Source: Apoderus coryli
Lineage: Eukaryota > Arthropoda > Insecta > Coleoptera > Attelabidae
Reading direction: 5' to 3'
Length of the DNA stretch: 64,000 nucleotides
Assembly: GCA_911728435.2 (NCBI GenBank)
Contig: OU452205.1
Span: 186,001 to 250,000, forward strand
Part shown: positions 32,901-41,983 of the stretch, piece after piece
How the letters are laid out: every line of letters begins with the position of its first letter
Numbering within the stretch: the stretch's first letter is position 1
Made by a program: the position numbers and the translations under genes
Notes under the pieces: model-generated
The model's database searches: none
What the model was told of the DNA's origin: nothing
The model's input: the letters and a program-made list of their open reading frames with translations, nothing else

Positions 32901-35476
32901 ATTTATTTATTTTTTGCGGTAATATAATCAAAATTTTGGTGGATATTGAAATGAGAATAGCGCATAGCGAAAATATGACACACTTTTTTTCGTAATAATT
33001 CTGCTAAAGTGCTTAGTGCATAGTTAACACTTTTTACATCATTACATAATATCTCTTCGACCAGTCTAGCGTACACAATAATACCATTCAGCTATTCATT
33101 CAATTTGCAACTGCATATGAGTAACAAAACTATTGTAACGTTGTTACATAGTCCGATCCGTGAAATGTTGACAATCTGTCGGATTTGTGAATTCATACAA
33201 AAGGGCATAAATATGGTCTCGAAAACTGCCTATTGTATATACAGAATAATCCTTGATACGAGTAGTAGACAATTTTGCATGAAAAGGGCATATTTTATTA
33301 CCTACAATATACATATTTCTTTTTTTTTAAAGAAGTAGTCCATTGTAAAGTGGAGTGAATGTATTGTAGTAGGAAATAAAACGTCAGACTCCACGAAATC
33401 AGTTTAATACATTACACTTAATGTGTTATGTCGATTAAAGCACCAAACATGTTTCGAAGCTCACTAGCTTCATCATCAGTGGTAACATTTAGTAGAGAAA
33501 CTGTATTTTGTAAATATTAGATTAGTATGACTATATTAAGAGTAATGTGTTGAGAGTAATGTGTTGAAGTCTGAATACATTACTCTTAATATAGTCATAC
33601 TAATCTAATATTTACAAAATACAGTTTCTCTACTAAATGTTACTTACCACTGATGATGAAGCTAGTGAGCTTCGAAACATGTTTGGTGCTTTAATCGACA
33701 TAACACATTAAGTGTAATGTATTAAACTGATTTCGTGGAGTCTGACCTTTTATTTCCTACTACAATACATATTTCTGCTGAATCATAACTCCTCTCAAAA
33801 GTGATATACAAGGTAATTTAAGTTTTCCACATAATCAAGTAATGCGTTAACAAAGTAGAGGTACCTAATCATGTTCGTATAACTTACCTGATATACAAGC
33901 ATATTTAACAGTGATATTTCCACTACCCCAATGTTCAGTTCCAGGGCAGTCTTCAAGCAAAATAAAACTACAATGGTTAACTCCAGAACATCTGAAAATA
34001 ATAGAAATTATCAAGTCATTGCTTCAATTCACTTGATGCAATCAAATATTGCCTCGCAGAAATAAAATAGAGAGCAGGACTTTGTCCAATATACTCTTTA
34101 CCACATGAGGATAGTAATTTATATATATGGGATGTTTCGAGAGGAATACGAGCCTTCTTTTGGTCTTAATCGGAAATGCATGAATTAGCGAGAGCTTTCT
34201 GGGGTAGAGTGTTGTCGGTCGAATACAGCAACACCCTATATAAAATAATAATTAAGTTCCTACACTTACTATTTTTAAATAAAGAAAAGCCTCCAATAAA
34301 TGAACAACTTAATCTATTCATTAATAGTTGATGTGTGGTATAAATACGAGTAGGTATCTAGGATGTCTGTTTTCTGTTTGATTTGTTACAAGAGGCCTAT
34401 TAATAAATTATTCTATAAAATATTTTTTTAATACATAGCATTTTTTTGAAGTACCTATCAGTGTCGTATCATTTCAATTAATTCGCAGAATTTTAGATTT
34501 CAGATTGGGGATTAGGCCGCAGCAAATAACATGTAGTCACTAAAATTGTACAGCAACAAGTTTGTACAATTAATTTAATTAATATCAACAAAAATATTCC
34601 AAAGTTTGAAGGTTTCTTCTATCAAGATCAGTGCATGAACATTTCTCAAAGTACCTTCTAAACTAGCTCTGCATTCCGGCACGCTTAAGGCACTAGATAG
34701 CTGTCATTTAGATACGGATATTTTCTTTAAATTATTGACATACACCCCATTAAATGAAATCCATAGGACTCAAATCTGGACTGCGTGATGGCCAATTTGT
34801 CATCTCTACTGGAAATTAATTTGTCGGAGAAAATTTCACGAACTTGCAGTAGAGACGGATTGGACGTGTGTGCCGTAGCTCCGTCTTGCTGAAACCATGT
34901 TCTTTGGTCATTTAATATCTTCGCAGTATTTTCCATAATATGATGCGGACTTTTAAGACAGGCGTTATAAAAACAAGCAAATCTACTTTGGTTTTACAAG
35001 TTTCTGAACTTATCATTGTTATAAAATGTATGGAATCAAACTTACCTTTGATTAAGCACGTCCCGTGGTCGTATTGCTTGAAAGGGTAAATGTGTTCTGT
35101 TTACATAGTTAGTCTTTTTGTTGAAAATATTATTGGGTACAAATTCTGTCTCCAATATTGCAATTATGGAGTTTAAATGACGACATGTTAGGAAGAGTGC
35201 ACAAGATTCACAACCAGTTGCAACAACTTTTTCTGAAAGGAAATACGTCAATATTACTAACTAACCCAATTAGGACTAGATATTTTAGCGTCATTTTAAA
35301 TAGTCTGTTGTCTAAAATTTTAAAAACTAAAAATATTTTTCGCAAATTCAAAGAGGCCAATTGATAAAATCACTCTCAGTACATCTACAGCGATATGAAC
35401 TAGATTGCTTACCTATGTATCCTAGTGTGGACCCATAAATATTACACAACACAACTAACATTATACACAAAATCAT
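20975..35476 (-). CDS. Type I membrane protein: Gal-lectin, CUB, sushi, TM
   Basis: Nine exons on the minus strand: 35413-35476, 35046-35232, 33888-33991, 30851-31042, 30250-30383, 29587-29827, 24130-24204, 21328-21412, 20975-21044. All junctions are GT-AG, phases close, giving 383 residues. Order: signal peptide (MILCIMLVVLCNIYG); SUEL-type galactose-binding lectin domain about 25-118 (CESCALFLTC ... CSFILLEDCPG ... YACI); CUB domain about 125-245 (FIHNPGYPRFYSG, CHDILEIRDSG, GILIHYTA); one sushi/CCP module about 247-305 (GCPTLLPP ... LPLIDC); a stalk; one TM helix about 334-356 (APILIIIGLLAINAVVLFF); a short tail ending AEINxEE-type acidic residues. Domains are extracellular adhesion/recognition modules, so a cell-surface receptor or adhesion role is inferred. 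I do not recognise the gene name. It ends 244 bp from the convergent P450 stop, and its introns hold five different transposon types. Confidence 0.88.
21977..22837. mobile_element. PIF/Harbinger-type MITE (861 bp)
   Basis: Terminal inverted repeats of about 38 bp start GGGCCATTCTACACGAACCA and end with the near complement at 22801-22837. The flanks are TAA on both sides (21974-21976, 22838-22840), a 3-bp TWA-type duplication as used by PIF/Harbinger. The inside has GC-rich subterminal repeats (GGTCGCG) and, near 22345-22435 on the + strand, a coding remnant reading AKCWVKVAEVMFEDW, like the MADF/Myb-type protein many Harbinger elements encode. It lies in the intron between lectin exons 7 and 8. 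Confidence 0.85.
24440..24645 (-). repeat. SINE-like repeat, tRNA-Ala-like head
   Basis: On the minus strand the head (about 24572-24635) has GATAGAGCGC (A-box-like), an anticodon-like loop around TTTGCAT (TGC, Ala) and a perfect B box GGTTCGAATCC. The body that follows (24440-24570) shares TTCTGTTTCGTTACGC with 12530-12650 and 14335-14580. The acceptor stem does not pair, so it is not a functional tRNA. Confidence 0.6.
25348..25385. repeat. Perfect 17-bp palindrome, 4-nt loop
   Basis: Arms 25348-25364 (TTCGAAACTTCCTGGAA) and 25369-25385 are exact complements around CATT. It sits just upstream of the Penelope-like fragment. On the minus strand one arm follows CTGATAA at a hammerhead-like spacing (GTTCGAAAC), so it may be a degraded end of that element. 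Confidence 0.85.
25440..26060 (+). mobile_element. Penelope-like element fragment (reverse transcriptase)
   Basis: Frameshifted pieces align in order with Penelope RT. ATYFQLNDQFYHQ comes first (25545-25585), then LYLWKTLRQIL, then the catalytic block WWRYVDDLF (about 25674-25700, Tyr-Val-Asp-Asp kept). A shift leads to IWPHNQNEVEHFL and LHFLDILAIKN, then after a stop AHTDRYLNFN. At least three frame breaks make it inactive, and the N-terminus and GIY-YIG endonuclease are not visible. Penelope-like elements carry small hammerheads in their terminal repeats, which gives context to the hammerhead-like motifs in this window. It lies in the intron between lectin exons 6 and 7. Confidence 0.82.
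26061..27834. other. Lectin-gene intron, no feature seen
   Basis: AT-rich intronic sequence. Short frames have no recognisable domain. Confidence 0.5.
27835..28720 (-). mobile_element. Non-autonomous hAT element (886 bp)
   Basis: The termini are CAGTGGCGGCTTTA at 27835 and its complement TAAAGCCGCCACTG ending at 28720. A direct repeat CTCCGA abuts both ends (27829-27834, 28721-28726), shorter than the 8 bp expected for hAT. Inside is a minus-strand hAT dimerisation remnant (28157-28417) and a run of 15 G near 28674-28688. Confidence 0.8.
28157..28417 (-). pseudogene. hAT transposase C-terminal dimerisation fragment
   Basis: An 86-codon frame contains SVATAERSFSSLRLIKSYLR and a following LNGLALLYVHR. 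The combination A-x-x-E-R-x-F-S-x-L-x-x-I-K...L-R-S matches the hAT family C-terminal dimerisation domain (ZMYM1/52-kDa-repressor-like type). The catalytic core and zinc finger are absent. Confidence 0.82.
31225..32870 (+). mobile_element. 5'-truncated Jockey-type LINE, frameshifted
   Basis: RT blocks in three frames: ARITPVFKSGNPSHITNYRP (from about 31410), DFKTAFDRIDHHLL, then after a shift at about 31810-31869 SGVPQGSNLGPLLF and YADDMKIF, then after a further shift near 32130 the C-terminal region LDCGSIIWNPLYDYH and KLLKYLSYRLDG. It ends in a (TTA)n tail at about 32850-32870. At least two frameshifts make it inactive. It lies antisense in the intron between lectin exons 3 and 4. Confidence 0.88.
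33436..33486 (-). ncRNA. Hammerhead-like motif, arm 1
   Basis: On the minus strand: TACCA (33484-33480), CTGATGA (33479-33473), T, GAAGCT/AGCTTC stem II with a 4-nt loop, GAAA, self-complementary ACATGT, T, then TGGTG pairing with TACCA. Same sequence as the motif in arm 2. Confidence 0.65.
33644..33690 (+). ncRNA. Hammerhead-like motif, arm 2
   Basis: Stem I TACCA (33645-33649) pairs with TGGTG (33684-33688). The core is CTGATGA (33650-33656), one T, a perfect 6-bp stem II GAAGCT (33658-33663) with AGCTTC (33668-33673), then GAAA (33674-33677). A short self-complementary stem III ACATGT (33677-33682) leads to the predicted cleavage after T33683. The cleavage triplet is GTT rather than GTC, and there is one extra base after the CTGATGA, as in the other copies. 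Confidence 0.68.
34690..34936 (-). pseudogene. Mariner/Tc1-like transposase fragment
   Basis: The frame contains WFQQDGATAHTS, the hallmark of the second catalytic Asp region of mariner/Tc1-family (IS630 superfamily) transposases, followed by REIFSDKLIS and a decayed remainder. It lies in the intron between lectin exons 2 and 3. No termini were found. Confidence 0.75.
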
Positions 35477-36500
35477 TGCTCAACGTTCTGCAGGTTTTCT
35501 TTCTTATTTTATAATATTTGTTAATGTAATGGTTTATTTCTATTGCAATCATCACGAAGTTCACTGCCAAATATTTTTTTAAATAACATTTATTTATCTC
35601 ACTACAATATTTCACTAAAGTGGTGTTCGATTATTTCTTACGCGAAATTTACGTAATTTGTATATTTTCATAAAACTACTTAAGTATTTCGGCGTCCTTC
35701 TATTTTCCACTATTTGCTTACATCAATAAAACTCGAAAAAATCTGTAAAAATAATAAAATTTATACGGGATGCCTGAAAAGACCCCAAAACAGCTAAATA
35801 AATTTCCCGGGGGTTAAATTTTCATGATCAATTTCACGGCTACATACATTTTCTTATACATATTTATATTTTGAGCCTGCTAATGAAAACATAGTACTTT
35901 CTCAATGAACGTTGCTTCATTTTTCATAACATTTTTTCCAATCTGCACCTACACGTCGAAAACATGGCTTTTGAATGAATCTACGGTTTCCTCTGCTGGC
36001 GAAAATCATTGTCGACAAAATTTCATCAAATATATCTTTGTTTGACGAGATGTGTGAGGGCTCCCATTGTCTTAATGACGATTACTTGCCGCCACATAAT
36101 AGTCAGCTTTTATATATTTTTACAAACGACTAGATGGTTCTTTGCATATGTGTCAGGACTATATTCATACATTTTGTCATTATTTGTGAATGCGAAATGC
36201 GCGAAAGCTTAGAAATGGATTCAATAGTTTGTTGATAGTGACAGTTTTAATACAGTAACTTTGTAAAAAGATACATTACTCGTTGATGTTTTCTTTGAAT
36301 GATCTTTTACGATTTCAAAAAAGGACACACAAAGAAGCATGAAATCGATTCCGCCAATTTTTGGTAATGAGCCGCAATCAGAGAAGACATCAGGGTAGAA
36401 TTATTGGTTTGCTGGAGTTTGTCATTGTTATGTATCAGGGAGTGATGAATCACACCAAAAACTGTTGTGATTCTAAAAACCATCGATGCTCTGCACAAAT
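35477..36500. other. Upstream of the lectin gene, no gene seen
   Basis: AT-rich region 5' of the minus-strand lectin/CUB gene that must hold its promoter; no motif I can name stands out. Small frames at 36009 and 36307 have no domain support. Confidence 0.4.
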
Positions 36501-37180
36501 TCCCTGCGAAGTGAAAAGAGGCTATAGTAGTGATGCTACCTAAGCAGGGCAAGGACCTGAAGTTCCCTCAGCACTACAGGCCCATCAGTTTACTGAACGC
36601 CCTGTCCAAGATAGCAGAACGAATTATCCTCTGGCGACTTCACGAGTTCTCGGATGAACTGGAAGTAATCCCCGACGAGCAGTTTGGGTTCAGAGCCAAT
36701 CATAACACGGAGTTGCAACTGCTAAAACTCGTTGAACATGCAGCACAAGGACTAAACTGGCGCCAAGTCACGGGAATCCCTCAGGGACGTCATGAGGTTG
36801 AGAGCCCAGAAGGTCTTTGCTATGGCAGAGATCCATGCAAACCCAGTCAACTACAACGTAGAAGACTGTGCCAGGCGGTACCGGAGACCGAGGAGTCAAC
36901 TCTGACGAAGGAATCCACAGGAAGGACACCAATTAATATTGTTTCTTTCGGGTCAGGTATACTCATCTAAATGCATGTTTCAGAGTGTTTTCTAGGCACC
37001 ACCAACAGAGGACAACAGCAACAGAGGACAATCAAGCGAGAACATGTAAAAGGGAGGGTTCCCGAGTCATACTACAAAGATAAGGCAGAGTTTTAGTTTG
37101 GGTTAGAGTCCCACACTACCTAGGGAAGTGGTAAGGAACTCTCTAGGTGTCATGATGATTTCTCTGCCTTGGCACAATGA
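36500..37180 (+). mobile_element. LINE RT fragment, scrambled
   Basis: A frame at 36530-36970 reads MLPKQGKDLKFPQHYRPISL and IPDEQFGFRANHNTE (RT blocks 1-2a). It then jumps to QVTGIPQG, with the intervening RT core missing, and ends in text without RT similarity. The H-Y-R-P-I-S-L-L form fits I/R1/LOA-type LINEs rather than the Jockey copies nearby. Confidence 0.72.
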
Positions 37181-37429
37181 AAAAAAAAGCGCAAATTCAT
37201 AGAACAAGATCGACATGTGGCCTACAGGAGATAGAGGCATGTCTTGGTATATCGCAAACGACTACAATACATTGAATTTTGTGAAAAAAATATGTTCGAG
37301 AGGGATTCTACTTAACTTGACCGAAGCTCAAAAACAGCTCGTCAATTGGTGTGGGGAAATCCTAAAAGATTTGACGTATGAACTGCAAAATCTGTATACA
37401 ACATCGCCATAGCTGCTAAACATGGATAT

Positions 37430-37810
37430 ATTCGTATGAGCCAGAATCCAAGCAACAATCGCGCTAAAAGCACTCCAAAAAAAATAATCGCTTATTTCTT
37501 CGGCAAGAGTTTCTTTATAATATCGAAGAACAATTAGCGCTGAATCGTGTACAGTAATTTGTTTGCCAAAATCACAAAAAATGCATGAACAGCGATTTTC
37601 ATCACCTCAAGAAGCGGTCGAAGCCATGCTTTAATCTTCAGAGCAAATAAATTAGTTTGTTCCCAAAAATGATATTTCATCCCTAATTTTGTAAAAACAT
37701 ACATACAAACAAAACATAAAAGGTGGCCCTCGTAATATTCAAAGTAACAGTTAGTCATTTCCAAAAAAGTAGTCGCGTAGGCACTTACGTGAATTTGGTA
37801 TCTCACTTAA
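37430..37810 (+). mobile_element. Possible mariner remnant
   Basis: The + strand near 37560-37640 reads RFSSPQEAVEAML and the sequence CATCACCTCAAGAAGCGG resembles a complement of 62034-62060, which belongs to a clearer mariner 3' end. Everything else is decayed. Confidence 0.35.
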
Positions 37811-38380
37811 AATATTATTTTTATAAGTTAGTAATAATTTAAAACTTTTCTATTCACATAAAATCTACACGTAACTAAAGACATAGGCTATAATATACAG
37901 ATGTAACTCACAGTGGTGTCTCTTTTCGAACTGATATGCAGCGTCGCGACGGCGGCGTCACGTTGTTTTCAACACAGGGCCAATACGCCCCCACTACCAA
38001 AAAGTAACCCTCCATTCACAATGTTAAATATGCAATAGCGTATGCGAATTACACCCCCGTTATGCCTGGAGTGAATATAGTTAATTTATACTGACCTTTT
38101 TCCCTACATTTGATGTTGGCCTATTGTACACAACTTTTTGGAAATTCAGCTGTTACAAGATTATAAGTTTATAGGGTGTATCACTGAAATTGGGAGAAAA
38201 CGTTTTCCGCATTTTACGAATTTACCCCAGTTTTACCTAAAATTTGACCGTTTTCGTCAGTTAGAAAATGTATTCTTATCGCATGTTGTTAAAATTTCCT
38301 GTTAAGTCGATTTTAATTACGAGATTATGCGTCTGTTTTCGCCGTTCCACTGCAGACTCTGTTTAATAGGTCTCTGAAAT
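37811..38380. other. No feature seen
   Basis: Intergenic sequence of moderate GC, with no ORF, repeat or RNA gene I can support. Confidence 0.4.
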
Positions 38381-39890
38381 CCAATATATTCCCAAAAAAT
38401 TTCCCGCATTTGCCCAATCCATAAATCTGCTGAGAATGATCATGTTGAAAATTATAGACCCATTTCGCTCCTGCCCAACTTCTCGAAGGTTTTTGAAGCG
38501 GCATTACACCGAAAAATATTTACTGAAATTAAGCATCACATTAATCCACAGCAGCACGGTTTTTTCCCAGGCCGCTCTACAGTAACCAACCTAACCTGTT
38601 TTCTAAAGGATGTATTTCGTACCCTCGGGAGGGTCTGCGGATCGATCCGATTTATACAGATTTTTCGAAGGCTTTCGATAAGCTGGATCATTCGCTTGTT
38701 CTACGGAAAATGTCGAGGTTGGGTTTTCATGAGTATCTTTTAACGTTTTTTGCCTCCTACTTGTCTGATCGACAACACTATGCCGAATACAAGGGTCATA
38801 AATCGGAAACTTTCACACCCACCAGCGGAGCGCCTCAGGGCAGCTGTTTGACACCATTAATATTTTCAATTTTCATTAATGACATATCCCAGGAACTTAC
38901 AAGCAACCATTTGATGTTTGCAGACAATCTGAAGTTGTATCGTGTTATTCGAGACACTTCGGATTGCGTATTGCTGCAGCGCGACTTATCTAAGCTTGAA
39001 GATTGGTGTAACTATAATAAATTGCCTTTAAATATTAATAAATGTATTTTCGAAATCGCAAACTGTTTTTGAATATCGTTATCAGCTGAGTGACACTGCG
39101 CTTGAGTCTTGTGATGTTGTCAGGGATCTTGGAGTTTACGTCGACACTGAATTGTCATTTAATTATCATATTCAAAGTATTACCCGAGATGTACTACGCA
39201 TGCTTGGCTTTTTGTTTCGTGTTACCAAAGATTTTAGTGATATTGAATGTGTAACCAATTTGTATTGTGCTCTGGCAAGATCTAAGCTTGCGTACGCATC
39301 TATAATATGGTCTCCCATTTACCAATCTCATGCAGGACACATTGAATACATACAGCGCAAATTCCTTAAATATTTAGCGTTTAAAATTGACGGTAGATTC
39401 CCATGTAGAGGATTCGATCATAGAGCACTGCTCGATCGCTTTCAAATGGTTTCGCTGGCTGCTCGCAGAGTGTATGCCGGACAACTATTTCTGTTTAAGA
39501 TAATAAATAGCTTGGTGAACTGTTCAAATCTACTCCGAACGTTAAATTTTAACATACCGCGCCCCTCTGCGAGGAGTAGCAGACTATATCACGTTCCTGT
39601 TTTTTGTACTAATTATGAATCCAAAGCACCACTACTTCGAGCATGCCAAACATGTAACATAAAAGGATTTAGTCAAGAAATTAACTATTTCAATGAGCCT
39701 GTAAGATCTTTCTGCGCTCAATTGTCTCGGTTCCTGCAAAATCTGGCCATCTGATGTGTGTGCGTATTTTGTTTTGTAGGATTATAAATTAGTTTATGAT
39801 TATAGTAGCCTATTTATTTAGTTATATTGTCTTGTAATTGGGTCTGTAATCTGTTAGACAATAAAGAATATTATTATTATTATTATTTTA
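38380..39890 (+). mobile_element. Jockey-type LINE with mutated RT catalytic motif
   Basis: 5'-truncated: ENYRPISLLPNFSKVFEA (from about 38450), TDFSKAFDKLDHSL, APQGSCLTPLIFSIF, then FADNLKLY near 38920 where the family has F/Y-A-D-D. So one catalytic Asp is replaced by Asn. A frameshift falls near 39060. The C-terminal part (39152-39754) includes LAYASIIWSPIYQSH and KFLKYLAFKIDG. The tail is (TTA)n at about 39873-39890. Confidence 0.88.
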
Positions 39891-40066
39891 TTATTTGAAT
39901 ACTAATGTACCACTGTTGGATTTCCCTTGCTTTTTACAATTTAGTTATTTTTCTAATACAGAATTCAAGGCTTCTAATAAAAAATGTCTACAGTGTTTTC
40001 TTATCTTCCGCCGTAGATATTGCTGATCATCTCAAATTAAGAAACACTCTTGGAAATTAAATTGCG

Positions 40067-40294
40067 TCAAAATATAGAACAGAAGCCCAACTGCAGCGTT
40101 CGAATTTTCCTTTCCATAGATTTTTTGCACCAATTATAAACGAAACAAAAAATAACCAGGACCCACGATACAATTACTAACAAATGCAAAACATCTTGGA
40201 TCGTTCCAAATTTAACGTCGTCTGTTTGTCCGCCACTGTTTCCTGATTGTGCAATAATTATTATTTCTTCGTCCTTGCTCTTCGAATTCCCCAT
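40067..40294 (-). CDS. Small myristoylation-motif membrane protein (75 aa)
   Basis: Starting at the ATG at 40294 the product begins MGNSKSKDEEIIIIAQSG, a good N-myristoylation signal (Gly2, Ser6). A hydrophobic segment follows (about residues 34-52, VLHLLVIVSWVLVIFCFVY), then a basic end (CKKSMERKIRTLQLG). The frame extends 6 codons upstream (MVKLIN), but the second Met gives the better protein. Hence it is probably anchored in the membrane at both the acylated N-terminus and one helix. I recall similar short MGN-S-K proteins in insects but cannot assign a family or function. It has no introns and no neighbouring partner, between the lectin and CO2-receptor genes. Confidence 0.55.
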   Translation of the reverse strand: MGNSKSKDEEIIIIAQSGNSGGQTDDVKFGTIQDVLHLLVIVSWVLVIFCFVYNWCKKSMERKIRTLQLGFCSIF

Positions 40295-40659
40295 GTTAAT
40301 TAATTTTACCAAGGAAAATTGTTACTATTAACTTATCATCATGACTATAACTAAAATTGTAAGTTCTTAAGGCAGGATCGCCATATGATAGCCTTTTATA
40401 AAAGTTATCTGTTTCCACACATTTGCCCAACACAGTATAGATCCACTATCACTTGATAGGCCGGTATTATTTCTACAATTAGTCCATTAAACTATAAGGT
40501 TTCCTCGTATTTATTTTGTAGTTATTTAGGTTTATCTCAATATCAATATAAGTTTACTAGCAGCTAATCAAATAAAAAACATTTTATAATCAATAATTTA
40601 AGAGAAATTTGTACATTTATAAACTACAACTTGGGTTTAAAATAACTCAAGATTAAAAC

Positions 40660-41756
40660 AAACCAATTATTGGATGAGCATTGAGCATTTCTAATAACAG
40701 AGAGCAACAGGTCATAATTTCCAGGTTTGGAGCCATAAGTAAATCCAGTATTGTTACTGCAAATTATGGGACAGCTCAGGGAAGTGTACTGGGACCAATG
40801 CTGTTTAATGTATTTGCTAATGATCTACATTATCGAACATCGAATAACCAGGAACTGATTATTCAGTATGCAGATGACACTAATCTATTGATTGGTGGCA
40901 AAGATGTACATCAGCTCATTTTGACGGTACGCATTTTTTCTTAGATGTCAAGAACTGGTTTTTAAACAACGGATTAGTATTGAACGAAGGAAAAACCAAA
41001 ATTCTGTTATTCAGAACCAAACAGTCATCTGTAAATAGGTCAGAAAGTATGAGTGTCCAAGGATGCACGGTTACAATCACTGATCATTGTAAGGTATTGG
41101 GATTAATAATGGATGAGTTTTTGGATTGGTCACATCACATAAACTACGTGGTAAATAAGTTAAGTTCGCTGTGCTATGCAATCCGGACGATCCGTAAATA
41201 TATGGATATCTGTACGCTGAGGATTCTTTATTTTGCAAATTTCGAGTCGGTTCTTACATATGGTATCATTTCCTGGGGCGCAAGTAGCAATATTGGTTCG
41301 CTGTTTGTGGTTCAAAGAGGGTGATTCGCATTGTGAATAACATGAAATATGGTGAATCATGCAGATCAATATTTAAGACAGAAAGAATCATGACAATTTA
41401 TGCACCGTATATATATGAATGTTTATTATTCTACTTTCGACACAAGCACTATTTTGAGACATCAAGACAGCATGGTTATAGTACACGAGCTTTGAACTTG
41501 GACTACCCGCAGCATCGGCTCACATTAACAGAAAAAAGTCCAGGATATGCATGCGTGAAATTTTATAATAAGCTGCCTGACAGTTTTAAGCGGATCACGG
41601 GCCTAGGACATTTTAAAGAGAATGCTATTGGAATTAGAACCATATAGTCTGTATGATTATTTAAGTATGTGAACTGTATTCTTTCTTTTTGACGTCATTT
41701 CATATCAGCATGCTTTGTAAACATATATTGAAATAAAGTTATTATTATTATTATAT
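40660..41756 (+). mobile_element. 5'-truncated CR1/Jockey-group LINE
   Basis: Begins inside the RT: TAQGSVLGPMLFNVFANDL, then YADDTNLL (about 40867-40890). A frame break at about 40944 leads to NEGKTKILLF (40980 on) and LTYGIISWGASSN, then another break near 41324. The C-terminus is STRALNLDYPQH...YNKLPDSF. It ends with AATAAAG and a (TTA)n tail at 41735-41756. Confidence 0.87.
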
Positions 41757-41983
41757 TACTCTCAATCCAGAAAAATATGAAATACCTACTGTCAATCAGA
41801 CAAACAACACAAACGATTCCAAAAATGCCAAAAAAATTCTTTATTCATTAATTAGTTACACAACACCCAGTAACTAGAAATACTGATTAAACACATATAG
41901 TTATAGATATGTAAGTACAGGTACAACGAAATCCCTAATTAACATGAATCCAATTAAATCTTGATTTCGTATTTTTTGCGTAA

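Larger units (their letters stand above)
33360..33770. mobile_element. Hairpin element, about 190-bp inverted arms
   Basis: Arm 1 (33360-33548) and arm 2 (33577-33770) are near-perfect inverted copies around a 28-nt centre. Arm 2 has an extra four bases (TACT) near 33643. Each arm contains one hammerhead-like motif, so either strand's transcript would carry one in sense. There are no ORFs. It is the second inverted-repeat-plus-hammerhead structure in the window and sits in the intron between lectin exons 3 and 2's downstream partner. Confidence 0.88.
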
